Assembly: GCA_026214975.1 (NCBI GenBank)
Contig: JAOBSW010001158.1
Location: 1 to 64,000 of the forward strand
Reading direction: 5' to 3'
DNA from: Gentiana macrophylla
Taxonomy: Eukaryota; Streptophyta; Magnoliopsida; Gentianales; Gentianaceae
DNA: 64,000 nucleotides
Under the pieces are notes generated by a model, which ran no database searches, was not told the DNA's origin, and saw only the letters and a program-made list of their open reading frames with translations. Positions 38,984 through 50,087 of this stretch are shown piece after piece (positions within the stretch are counted from its first letter, which is position 1; each line of letters opens with the position of its first letter). Made by a program: the position numbers and the translations under genes.

Positions 38984-41525
38984 AAGATTTTATGGTGCAA
39001 CGGATGTAGGAAGGTTGTAAATGACAACCGTTAGTTATTTATCGTATCAATTATAAAAAATGTCCATTAACTTTATATATATATATATATTTGAAAGTAC
39101 TTTATTTAGAAGACTTATGACTTCATATTTTCTCATCACAAGTCTATACGTATCCTTTAGAAGGGTAAATATGGAACTTCATTCAAATATCAATTACCGT
39201 CCCCGGCGAACCACAACCCCACCACCTGACAGCTCCGCCATCGCCACAGCCAAAGCCAAAGCCAAAGCCAAAACAACCCAACGATCTCTTCCTCCTTTCA
39301 TCGTTTGATTCGTTTCTCTGCCACCACTCACAAACACTCACAAAGCTTCTTCGTCGAACCATTGTCATTTATGTGATTCAAAGGATATAGCTAATCGACG
39401 GGAGGAAACGCTTCAGAGCAAAATGATATTTCAGAAGGTAGAACCAGTTACTTGGATGAATGATGAGTAGAGTGATTTTCTTACCGGTACTACAATGAAT
39501 GACAGAGGAGAAGAATAGAGCATTCCAAAGGTTAGTAATTCTTATTGTGATCAAAAGTGTTTATTTCCCTCCCACAAGCTTCATGTTAGTGTTTGGAACT
39601 TGGAACTAGAACCAACAATGATCGGAAGCACTGCATTGCACTGCATGGAACCACGTAAATAGCAAGTTTAAAGCTTCTAAATTGGCACTTGGTTTGGGTG
39701 AAAACAATATATATAGATAAAATTAGTCTTCAACATAATTTGAAATCTATAAATTTCATTTATCAGTGTGAAAGTTGATGCTGGGCAAGCAATGTCTTCA
39801 CGTTTTGTTTTCTTTGAAGGTTTATTTACACTAACAAGATGAATAAGTAAAATTTTGCTTTTAAAGTAGAACAAGGCTGAGATTATTGGGTTGGGACATT
39901 AAGGAAAAGATTGCAGGTTCTTGGCATTTTATTCTTTTGTTATGTCTTAGATTTTTAACCGAGAGTGGTGCAAGTGTGCAACTGGATCTGGTGCAGAGAA
40001 TGAAAACAGAAATGGAGGTGCTTGAGAAGTGTTTTGTTTATCAAAATAGGGATAATACAGCATTCAGTTATATTACACGTGACAGGGCGGAACATGGTTG
40101 CCTACTCATTTATAAGAAATGGGATTTGAATTGACTTCAATCCAATTTTCATATGTTAAAACTAAATTTCTTGAGCAAAAGGAGATAGAAAGCCAGTGCA
40201 TTTGTGGTCAATAATCAAAGATAATATTAAGAAAGACCTCTTTGGAGCTTGCCTTCCTGTTCACTTCCACTAGCCACTATATGTTCATTAAAACATACAC
40301 TCATTCTTTGTTGACCATGTAGGTGAATAGTAATGCAGACAATATATCCTTAAGCATAATGTTTGAAGATTTAATATGGCTCCAATTGATGTTTGAGGAT
40401 TTATCGTTTGATATTTCAGAGGCTTGTTTAGTTGGAACTTTGCTGACTTAATTTTCTTGTTTCCCATCACTTTTTCTATCTTTAATGCACATCCTTTGTC
40501 GTGACCGTAGATAAATTTTGTTTTGAACGATCTGACATACCCTGTGAGGAAATTTATGGTCATAAATCCAGCTATCCTTTTTTAGTCGGTTGAATATCAC
40601 CTACTCTAAATTGATTTATCTTTTGAATTTTCATGGCTTCTGCAGATTTGATTATCTATAGTTGCCTGCTTTTTGTAGACTATCCAATTACGTGATCCAC
40701 CATTACAATCAGATCTCTGGAGGAAAAAAACTTTGCTGCTTTGCTCGGGAGACATTCTTGGTATTGCTTCTTATGTTTGATTTAGTTGTATACTAAGCAC
40801 GTGGTCTTCTTTCTTGTTATTCTTTGATTCTCATGCTCCTTTTATTTTATCTTCAATTTCAGCCCCACAATTGGTGTTGTATTGCGTGTCTCATTTTTTT
40901 TTTTTTTAATGTAGTTTTACGTTTCTAGTTGCATCTCCTAGGTATTGTTAGCATATGCGGTAGTTCTGTTGGTTCTGTGTGTCAAGATTATCTTTGTACT
41001 TGTGGAATAAAATGCAATGTTGTCTCTGTGGAAATCATTGATATTGTATAGCCCATACCATTTTCATTGTCAAGAGTTCTGATTGTCCTTTTCTTATTTT
41101 CCAGTCCATGAGAATCACTTTGCTGACTTTTCTTGTCATAGGGAGACTGAAATGACCTTTTTGGATATCAATTATCAATGTTCCCTGGTTGCACCATGTG
41201 TTGTTACTAAACTGTGTTTTACGATAGTAAACAAAGTGCAAAGAAATCATCTCTACCCACTAGTTATATTTCCTGTCTTCAAACTTCTTGAAACGTGGGA
41301 TCATTTGTAGTTATTGTTTCATGTTAATGATTAATACAACCTGCGCATTCCGGGCATTGCAAGGAAGGATGTTCACTTGTCTTTTCTATATGTTTCTTCT
41401 TATCTGAATGCGTGTTAAGCATTTTTGAACAGAGCTACCAAATTGCCTAATAATTTTTTTCCCTATCACATTCCTAGTTTCCAATATCTTCTAACTATCA
41501 TTGTTTTTCAGTTGGTGCTTGATGG
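38984..41525. other. Region upstream of the PPR gene
   Basis: No gene is certain. About 39195-39300 is GC-richer, with a short GCCAAA repeat (39247-39275). A splice-acceptor-like TTTTTCAG lies at about 41504-41511, just before the PPR frame, so a 5' UTR exon and intron of that gene may lie here. An 82-codon frame at 39886 has no recognisable motif. Confidence 0.45.
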
Positions 41526-43436
41526 ATGTATTCCCGATGGATTCTCAAGAAACTGCATCCTCACCATCCTCCATTGTCATGGGCCTTCCCGATTTCGTCA
41601 TTCCGAACCCTCACATTTGCAGAATTAGGCAGTGTCTTTTCCATGTGTGCAAAGGAGAAAAATCTGAGAATGGGCTCTTCTCTTCACGCATCCATTATCA
41701 AGAACCAAGAATTTTACAACATCAAATCCAATCTCCGGGGCGTTCTTGTAGTTTGGAATTCTATGCTGTACATGTACACTAAATGTGGTAAATTGTGTGA
41801 CGCGGTAAAGGTGTTTGATCATATGCCTCTTAAAGATACAATTTCGTGGAATTCAATTATGTCTGGGTTCCTGGGTAACGGAATGTTTGAAATGGGTCTT
41901 GAATACTTCAAGGGGATGAGGTTTAATGTTGGATTTGATCGTGCCAGTTTGTCGACAATTTTATCTGCTTGTGATGGGTCTTGCTTTCTTGTATTTAACA
42001 AGTCGGTGCACGGCTTGGTGATTTTGAGTGGTTATGAGACGGAGATTTCTATTGCAAATTCTTTGCTAAGTGCTTACTGTAGGTGCGGGTGTTTGGATTC
42101 AGGGAGGCGGGTTTTTAACGAAGTGGAAGAAAGAAACGTTATTACATGGACTGCATTGATTTCTGGTCTATTGCGAAACAATTTCTATGAGGAGAGCTTG
42201 AAGGTATTCGTAGAAATGCAGAGATGCAGAACGGTAACTCCCAACTACTTAACGTATCTGAGCACTCTGTCAGCTTGTGCTGGCTTCCAGGCTCTTAAGT
42301 TGGGTTGTCAGATTCATGGAGCAATTATAAAGTTAGGGTTTCAAACGGATATTTGCACCGAAAGTGCATTAATGGATATGTATTCTAAATGCGGTGACTT
42401 GGAAGATGCTTGGAAGGTTTTTGAGTATGCAGACGTGATCGACGAGGTCTCCCTGACTGTTCTTCTTATTGGCCTTTCACATAACGGATTCGAGGATGAG
42501 GCTGTTGAGACATTTGTCAAAATGGTGAGATCCGGAAGTAAAGTGGATGCAAGCACATTATCTGCTATTCTTGGTGTCTTTGGGACACAAACTTCACTGG
42601 GACTTGGCAAACAAGTTCATTCTTTATCTATCAAGAAAGGTTTCGGGACCAACATTTTCGTCACCAATGGACTAATCAACATGTACTCCAAATGTGGGGT
42701 TGTAGACGAATGTGTTAAGGTTTTCATCGAGATTCCGATGCCACAAAGGAACCAAGTTTCATGGAACTCTATGCTCTCGGCTTATGCTCGTCATGGTTAC
42801 GGATTTAAGGCACTACTTTTATACAAAGAGATGAAATCCCAAGGTCTAGAACCAACCGATATCACCTTTGTTTCTTTACTTCATGCATGTAGTCATATCG
42901 GTTTAGTCGATAAGGGCATGGAATTCTTACATTCTATGCAGAGATCTTACAGCATCCAACCTAGGATGGAACACTACGCGTGTGTGGTCGACATGCTTGG
43001 ACGTGCCGGTCTTTTGCAAGAAGCAAAGCAGTTCATTTCCGGATTACCTGTGAAACCAGATGCATTGATCTGGCAGGCATTGCTTGGTGCTTGCGCCATT
43101 CATCGTGATACAGAAATCGGGATTTACGCAGCTGAGCAGTTGGCAATGGCTGATCCCGATAGCTTGGCGCCGTATGTACTGATGTCGAACATATATTCAT
43201 CTAGAGGGAAATGGAAAGACAGAGCAAGAATAATTAAGAAAATGAAAGGGATGGGAGTAGTTGAAAAGGAGATGGGGATATGTTGGATAGAGATTGATAA
43301 GAGAATTCACAGTTTTGTTGTGGCTGATCAGATGCATCCTCAAGTTGGTTCTATTTACTCCATTTTGTTGGACTTGTTTAGGTATATGAGGGATGAAGGT
43401 TGCATGATTGATGATGATGATTCATTCCTTTTATAA
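41526..43436 (+). CDS. Pentatricopeptide repeat protein, PLS class with E/E+ domains
   Basis: PLS-class PPR proteins bind organelle RNA, usually as specificity factors for C-to-U editing in mitochondria or plastids. The single uninterrupted frame encodes 636 aa. Repeats such as VVWNSMLYMYTKCGKLCDAV, VSWNSMLSAYARHGYGFKAL and TFVSLLHACSHIGLVDKGME are evident. The E domain starts near LPVKPDALIWQALLGACAIH, and the E+ part ends around EMGICWIEIDKRIHSFVVAD. No DYW deaminase domain follows, so an editing enzyme would have to be supplied by a partner. It closely resembles Arabidopsis At3g05340 as I remember it. The start is uncertain: residues 1-35 are not clearly conserved, and an upstream exon could supply a targeting peptide. 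Confidence 0.92.
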   Translation: MYSRWILKKLHPHHPPLSWAFPISSFRTLTFAELGSVFSMCAKEKNLRMGSSLHASIIKNQEFYNIKSNLRGVLVVWNSMLYMYTKCGKLCDAVKVFDHMPLKDTISWNSIMSGFLGNGMFEMGLEYFKGMRFNVGFDRASLSTILSACDGSCFLVFNKSVHGLVILSGYETEISIANSLLSAYCRCGCLDSGRRVFNEVEERNVITWTALISGLLRNNFYEESLKVFVEMQRCRTVTPNYLTYLSTLSACAGFQALKLGCQIHGAIIKLGFQTDICTESALMDMYSKCGDLEDAWKVFEYADVIDEVSLTVLLIGLSHNGFEDEAVETFVKMVRSGSKVDASTLSAILGVFGTQTSLGLGKQVHSLSIKKGFGTNIFVTNGLINMYSKCGVVDECVKVFIEIPMPQRNQVSWNSMLSAYARHGYGFKALLLYKEMKSQGLEPTDITFVSLLHACSHIGLVDKGMEFLHSMQRSYSIQPRMEHYACVVDMLGRAGLLQEAKQFISGLPVKPDALIWQALLGACAIHRDTEIGIYAAEQLAMADPDSLAPYVLMSNIYSSRGKWKDRARIIKKMKGMGVVEKEMGICWIEIDKRIHSFVVADQMHPQVGSIYSILLDLFRYMRDEGCMIDDDDSFLL

Positions 43437-43897
43437 GAGACTCATAAGTTCGAAATTTTATAATACAATCGTTGTATTTATTTTTATATAAATTAGATAT
43501 TTATTGTTTTATCAATTAGATTATATGACAAGGCCAACCAAGTCCTGTTTAAGTTATTATTTTGTTCATTTGTTGTTTTTTTTTCTTTTCACCTGGCATA
43601 TTAAGAGAGGAAGATTGTTTTGATGATGATGCCCTCCTGTTATATATCGTTTTAAGGATAACGTCTCTCGTCTCAGAGCCGTCCTTATGTAATTAGGAGG
43701 CTCTAGGCCAACCTTTTATTTTAGGACCTTTGATCCTTCAAAAAGAAGTGTATAGAATGGTTAAACCTTTTATTCTGTATTAGTACAGCTGCCAGTTTTT
43801 TTAATCACCTCTGTCACAAATTGGTCTTAAATACTATGGATGGTATAGCACAAGCACGATCATCAATCCTGAAAAAATTGAAAAGTCAGCTGAGGTG
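43437..43897. other. 3' flank of the PPR gene
   Basis: It contains AT-rich likely 3' UTR sequence. At 43673-43745 there is a stretch (AGAGCCGTCC...GGAGGCTCTAGGCC) resembling common degraded plant DNA-transposon ends. No gene was recognised. Confidence 0.4.
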
Positions 43898-45954
43898 CTA
43901 GGACCAAATCGATTTTTTAGTGTCGAACTCTGATCTGATTTGGTCGTCCTGACATGAAGTTTTTTTCGAATACGAAGTTGTGGAAATTGCAAATGGGCGT
44001 CCTGTGGAAATGGTGTAGAGATGGTGAGGTAAATGTAAGAACTTGAAAGAGATTGGTTTGATATATGGATGCAACAAGTTGACAGCAGCGCTGTGTGATT
44101 GAGCTAATATTTACCCCAACAAAAACAATTTATAAAGACTCGAAACCGTGGGCAAACTAACTCTCTAACAGCGAGTGTGCAGAAGGTCAATTCTAAAGAT
44201 AATACTACAGTGAAAGATTTGAGTCGAACCCAAAGGAATATGGTTGTGAATACCAAAGCAAACTTGAAACTTAGTCTAGGCGATCCAGATTTTAAGGTGT
44301 TTTATAGCTACAACGACAATTAAGCATTTCAATTAACAAATCTAAAGATAAGAGAAGAAAAAGAAACTACTGAGAGGATTAGATTAAGGATTCCGAGCAT
44401 AGCCGAATCATGATCCCACTAGTTACTTACGCCCCCTCGAGTGACTAAACCAGGAGTGTGCATATACCGACCAACCATAACCAAAGGTGCTTAACGATTA
44501 TTCAAGGGTAACGATTTCTAAACTAGTGATGCTATCCGAACAACTCTCCTTCACCACCCTATGCTAGGCTAACCAATTCCCCTTAAGGAAACCGGAAACC
44601 CCAACACGATAAGCTCTAAACCGATTAAACGTTAAAACGAGTAACCTCACTTTGGGCCGGGCTTAACAACTAAGCCGGTCTACTCCGCGATCCTAGAACC
44701 CCCTTTTCCCACATCTCTATCTGAACAACTCTTTAGATTGATGTGTGTGACTTTGACCTAGATGATCAATCTAGCCCAAATATGTTAAAACAAGTTTTAA
44801 GACAAGAATAAATCATTAAAGCATGAAAATAAGCACTACCCACTCCCAATTTCATCACCCAAAGGGTGATTTCACTAGTTTTCACATGATTCGACTATGA
44901 AAAGGGATTAGCTACTCATTATACTAATCAAAACATATATAAAACAGTAAATGAAAGCCATAGTAAGTAAAAGAGAAGAGAAATTTACCATTAATTTGAA
45001 GAAATTCAAGTTTGAGATCCAAAAATACAAATAAAGAACTAATTAAAAGGTGGATGCTTTGAAGTTGGAATGAGAATTTGAGCTTGGAAATGGAATAATT
45101 AAGCTATGTTTATGCTAATCTATGCTAAGATAAAGTGTTCTAATCTATTACAAATTTCGAGCAAAAAGTGGGTATAGTTTAGCTAAGAGAGGGGAGAATT
45201 ATTAATGAAATTCGATGGAAGGGGGTATTTATAGGGGCAAAAATCTGCAGAAAAATGACTCCAAACGCCAGTTTGAAGGTCCCCAAACGCGCGTTTCGCT
45301 TCATGTGCTCTCTGTCCAAAATTAGCATTTTGAAACGCCGGTTTGAGAGTTGAAACGCGCGTTTGAGATGATGCAGTTTTCTGGCTGCAGTAAAACCATG
45401 ATATCTTCGCGTGTAGAACTCCGATTTAAGTGATTCAAAATGCGTTGAAAAGCTCTTTCGATTATCTACAACTTTCATGAAGAATCCATGACCAGAAAAT
45501 GCATCCATCATAGGTCAAATTCCTGCTGAACAGAACATAGGGATTGAGATACTAACACTTCTCCGGTTCTCCCCCCTTTTCTTCATTTTTCTTCTTCCTA
45601 GGTTCGTTTTTGCACCTTGATCATACTTCTCATCATAAATTTTCGCTTTCCGGGTTCTCGTGACACCTAGACCCTACAATCTCATGAACGAACAAGACAC
45701 ACAAACGATTCCGGAGGGTAAAAGTGCTCGGAATGGGGTTAATATCAATAAAAACGAGGCTTTACCATCAAAAGATGATAAAAGCCCTTGTGCTCTAAAA
45801 ATGTGATACCAACCCGTTTTGAGACCTTAATGTGTCAAAATATACCAAATATGCATCAAAATGGGGGCTAAAAGAGTGCCGGAGTCTTGCAAAGTTGACT
45901 CCTATCACTGTGGCATGCAAAAATAGGTTTTGCAATTGCAATGGACAGAGCCAT
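43898..45954 (-). pseudogene. Possible plastid-targeted N-terminal coding fragment split by a solo LTR
   Basis: On the minus strand an ATG at 45954 opens MALSIAIAKPIFACH up to the LTR at 45907. On the far side of the LTR the same frame resumes at 44090 and stays open to TAG at 43898-43900, 79 codons in total when the LTR and one target-site copy are ignored. The predicted peptide is rich in Ser, Thr, Lys, His and Pro with few acidic residues at first, like a chloroplast transit peptide. A possible donor (TTTG|GTCC) lies just before the stop, so this may be exon 1 of a once longer gene. I recognise no family. With 1.8 kb inserted after codon 15 it is disrupted. Confidence 0.45.
44096..45907 (-). 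mobile_element. Solo LTR of a Ty3/gypsy-type element
   Basis: The 1,812-bp LTR starts TGATTGAG and ends CCTATCA (so TGAT..ATCA), with perfect 5-bp target duplications CTGTG at 44091-44095 and 45908-45912. No internal coding DNA or second LTR is present. It holds CG-rich palindromes AAACGCGCGTTT-like at 45288-45300 and 45354-45366. Its length suggests an Athila/Tat relative, but it is not the family at 10055-21280. The minus orientation is inferred from general layout only. Confidence 0.88.
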
Positions 45955-46497
45955 GTCAATGTCTCATCTGCCTGCAACCACTGATTCACTCGCACAGGCC
46001 ATCTGAGTCTCTTCATCATAAGATACTTCACTGTCCGTCCTCGGTCTTCTTCTTCCTCTGATGCCTTGAGGATAAAGGTACACGCTGCCAACACCATAGT
46101 ATTATTATGTCAATTGCATTGTGAGGATGTGTATATTACCGCTCTTTTTCTCTTCCGTTCTGTTCTGTTCAGTTCATATATAGCCGTTTATTTGTTGAAC
46201 TGCTAGTTTTATACTTATCGTCAAAAGGCGTATGAAGAATAATGCATGCAGATATTTTATAACAAATATACAGGTAAAACTATATTCGGCTGATTATGAC
46301 TGATTGATCATTATACTATATACAGTTATAACTCAATATTACTCTTGTAACATAATTGACAATTCTCTTGTATATGGTCAATCATTTTGACTGACAATAA
46401 ATTTAACAAAAATTATTCGCTGTGAACCGAGCGAATTTGGTCAAATGTATATCCCAAACAATATTCTTTGTCATATTTGAGACAAAGATTTTTAGTA
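45955..46497. other. Interval between the split fragment and the receptor kinase 3' end
   Basis: About 45955-46100 has higher GC content and could be the 5' UTR/promoter of the split fragment. 46130-46490 is AT-rich and probably 3' UTR of the kinase gene. Confidence 0.4.
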
Positions 46498-49400
46498 TTA
46501 TAATTTTGATAATGCTTCTCTTACTGTTTCTAATATCAACATTGCATCTGCTATCTCCATTCTTTCTTTTGGTAATTGAGCAGAACATATGACCCCAACT
46601 CGAAAAACTGAAGCCAAACCTTTCTCAAATTCACAGGCATTTCGTCTTATTGCTTCCCCTGATGTTCTAAATGGGTTGTTTTCATATTCGGCGAAGAGAC
46701 GAGGATCAGCTATACTCATCACTTGGTCTGGAATAGCCCTTTTCACGTAATTATGAAGAGAAAAGTCGTCCTTAAACATGGTGTCTGTTGGCCTTTTTCC
46801 AGTGAACATCTCCAGCAATAGTATGCCGTAACTGTACACATCCACAAGTGTTGAAGCTGGTGCCCCTACTGCATATTCTGCATCATGGAAACATATAGGT
46901 AATTTTAAACTCATGAAACATATGCACATATAATATAAAGCTTTAGGGGTGTAAAGAGAGAGGATGGACCTAAAGCAATATATCCCACTGTTCCTACAAT
47001 TTCATTTGCAGTCGGGTGAATTCGTCCTCCAGAGGTTCTATCAATAGGATTCAAAAGAGACCTAGCAGATCCAAAGTCCCCTAGATGAGCGCAAAAGTCA
47101 TCGTCGAGAAGGACGTTGCTCGGTTTTATATCGCGGTGAAGGACTGGAATCTCACAACCATGATGGAGATAGACCAACACGGAAGCAACGTCAATGGCGA
47201 TACCAAGCCTCTGAATTAGATCTAAGCCCGTAGACTCTGTTGATGTTGGATGTAACCAGCTATCTAAATTTCCATTACGCATGAATCCATACACCAGGGC
47301 TTTAAATTCATTGCCTTTATAATCTGTACCAGAGCAAGCTGTGATGATCTTTACCAAATTCCTATGTCGAATATGCTTTAGAGCTTCACATTCTGCTACG
47401 AAACTTCTTCTGGCTCCACTCTGATCCAGCTTTATTACCTTGATAGCAATACCTTGTTCGAATTGTGTAAGAATGCCCTTGTAAACCCAACTGTATCTGC
47501 CCGTACCAATCAAATTATCCGGGGAAAATCTATCTGTGGCTTGAAGAAGCTGTGTGTAAGAAAGTTTAGGATATTGTTCACCCAAAGGAGAGTTCATTGG
47601 TTCCCTGATGCTAAGACTTCTTGATGTTCTTGGCCTATGATAAAAGACACAAGCGTATGCTATCGACATGAAAGCAACAACAACAACAGCTGGAAGGACC
47701 ATCACCATGGAAAATCTGAGTTTGCTTGGAGTCGGTTTTGGACATTGAGGTAAGTGTAACGACTTCAGACCTCCGCATAGTTTTTCATTCCCTGCGATTG
47801 AGAATGCTGTGGAGTTTCTAAACAGACCTTGATCTGGAACTTCTCCTTCCAAGCTATTGGAAGAAAGATCTAGAAACTGTATTGAAGTGAACAATGTGAA
47901 TTCTAGAGGAATTATCCCAACAAGTTTATTACTAGAAAGGTCTAAAAGTTGAATGCCTCTTATTTGCGCAAGTGACGGTGGAATGCTACCATAGAAATAG
48001 TTACTTTGAGCATTGAACGTTTCCAGGGAGACGCAAGAACCAAGTGAAGATGGAAGCTCGCCAGACAAATTATTATCTGAAACATCAAAGAAGGTAAGCA
48101 TCATCGAGTTACCAACATCGCTTGGCAAAAATCCACTTAAAGTATTGTGTGCAAAACCGAGGTATGTCAGGGAGGTAAGGCCGAAAATCGGCATAGGAAT
48201 GGCCTTTGTAAGCTTGTTCCGTGAAAGATCCAAACGAAGCAATTTTGTGCAGTAACTCAAAGAAGCCGGTATATCTCCTGAGAACATGTTTCCATCCATT
48301 TTGAGAATACTTAACAGGTCAAGGTTACCAATGGTAGAAGGGATCCTCCCAGAAAACACGTTGTTCCCTAGATAGAGTTCTTGTAAACTGGTGACTTTCC
48401 CAATGGAGTCGGGGATAGTTCCTGTGAGATCGTTATGGCTCAAATTCAATCTACCTAGGCTCTTAAGGTTTTCCAAGCCATCAGGGAACTCTCCGTAGAT
48501 ATAGTTTTCATCGAGTCTTAGTGTCACGAGCTTGTTGGAAAGATTTGCTATAGTTTTGGGCAACATACCTTGAAAGTTGTTAGAACTTAAGTCCAAGAAT
48601 TGGAGTTGAGTACAATTAGTCAAGGAAGTTGTGAATCTCAACCCATCCCTTGTGTTGCTGCTGCTAAGCAGATTGTTTGAAAAGCCTAACCGCGTCAACT
48701 TACTTATACGTCCCAAATCCATAGGTACTTGTCCAGAAAAATGGTTGAAACTAATGTCCAAATATTCCAATGCTGAAGCATTGGTTATAGATGCAGGAAT
48801 ATGACCCGTAAGTTGGTTATTCTGAACATAAAAGATATAAAGATGTGGGAGGTACAAACCGAAATCCCATGGTATAGAACCATTAAAATTGTTTGAATCA
48901 AGCCCAATAAATACTAGTGTAGTGATATTTTGAAGCAGCATAGGTAAGGCACCTGTCAGTTGGTTAGTAGACAAGTCAAGTCCCGTCAAACTGGAAAGTG
49001 TACTGAATTCTTGTGGAATTATCCCTGTAAGATTGTTGGATGATAGGAACAAATACCTGAGAGCAGACAGATTCCCAAAAGATGGTGGGATTGTTCCACC
49101 CAATTGATTTTCGAAAAAATCCAGTACCTCAAGGTTTGGCAGTGAACCAATCTCAGCAGGAATTGTACCGGTAAGTTTGTAATTGGATGATAGATACAAT
49201 TCCCTGAGAGCAGACAGATTCCCAAAAGATGGTGGGATTGTTCCACCCAATTGATTTAGGGAAAAATCCAGTAGCTCAAGATTTGGAAGTGAACCAATTT
49301 CAACAGGAATTATCCCTTTAAGATTGTTAGATGACAGATACAAAACCCTGAGAGCAGACAGATTCCCAAAAGATGGTGGGATTGTTCCACCCAATAGATT

Positions 49401-49943
49401 TTGGGAAAAATCCAGTTGGAAAAGGTTTGGCAGTGAACCAATTTCAACAGGAATTATCCCTGTAAGATTGTTAGATGATAGAGACAAAACCCTGAGAGCA
49501 GACAGATTCCCAAAAGATGGTGGGATTTCACCCGTAAAAGAATTATTATAGAGTCGAAGATACTGCAGACGTCTAAGCTGGGTGATTTCTTGAGGTATGG
49601 AGCCAGAGAAAGAATTGTCCGCAAGCCGAAGAACCCGGAGGAAAGTGAGGTTGGCAATGGAAGCAGAAAGGGTACCTCTGAGTTGAAATCCTCTTAAATT
49701 TAAAGCCACAACTCTTTGATGTTTGAGACCGCAAGAAACACCTGTCCAATTGCAGAAATGAGAAGAAGAAGAAGAAGAAATGTTCCAGGAAGCAAGAATT
49801 CCAAGTGGGTCATCTACAATATGAGCTTTGAATGAAAGCAAAGCTTGTAAGTCTCCTCCTCCTCCTTTGGCAGAAAACGAAGCCCGCCATAACATACATA
49901 TAATGAGAATATCCAGTTTAATATGCACAAGATCAAACTTCAT
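46498..49943 (-). CDS. LRR receptor-like kinase, subfamily XII (EFR/Xa21-like)
   Basis: Members such as FLS2, EFR and Xa21 sit in the plasma membrane and sense microbial patterns. Two exons, 46970-49943 and 46498-46877, with the intron in the kinase domain as usual for the group; 1117 aa. The start at 49943 is preferred to the in-frame ATG at 49970 because it gives a good signal peptide (MKFDLVHIKLDILIICML). Then come an LRR N-cap (CNWTGVSC), about 20+ LRRs with the LxxLxLxxNxLxGxIP pattern (about residues 90-690), a transmembrane helix at about 742-767 (MVLPAVVVVAFMSIAYACVF), and a kinase from about 800. The glycine loop is GTGRYSWVYKG, the Lys lies near 834 (IAIKVIKLD), HRDIKPSN near 936 and GDFGSAR near 955. 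Oddities: HRD instead of the HCD usual in subfamily XII, third loop Gly replaced by Ser, and YIALEY instead of YAAPEY. Frame intact; catalytic activity uncertain. Confidence 0.93.
49061..49530 (-). repeat. Four tandem copies of a two-LRR unit (144-147 bp)
   Basis: GAGCAGACAGATTCCCAAAA recurs at 49061, 49208, 49352 and 49496 (spacings 147, 144, 144). Each unit encodes two LRRs (PPSFGNLSALR... and PVEIGSLPNLE...). The high DNA identity shows recent duplication inside the ectodomain. Confidence 0.93.
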
Positions 49944-50087
49944 GCTGCTTGCTTGTTGGTAGGTAATCAATCATTATTAATTAATTTCCATAAGAAGAAG
50001 AAAATATATATATATATATACATAAAATTTTGTTATTATTTTAAAACATGCAGAGCCACACACAATACACATGCATATACAAATAAT

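Noticed and set aside
39886..40134. 82-codon frame upstream of the PPR gene
   Set aside because: No motif, no splice support and ordinary composition; probably chance.
45179..45511. 110-codon frame in the solo LTR
   Set aside because: It lies entirely within the LTR and shows no domain.
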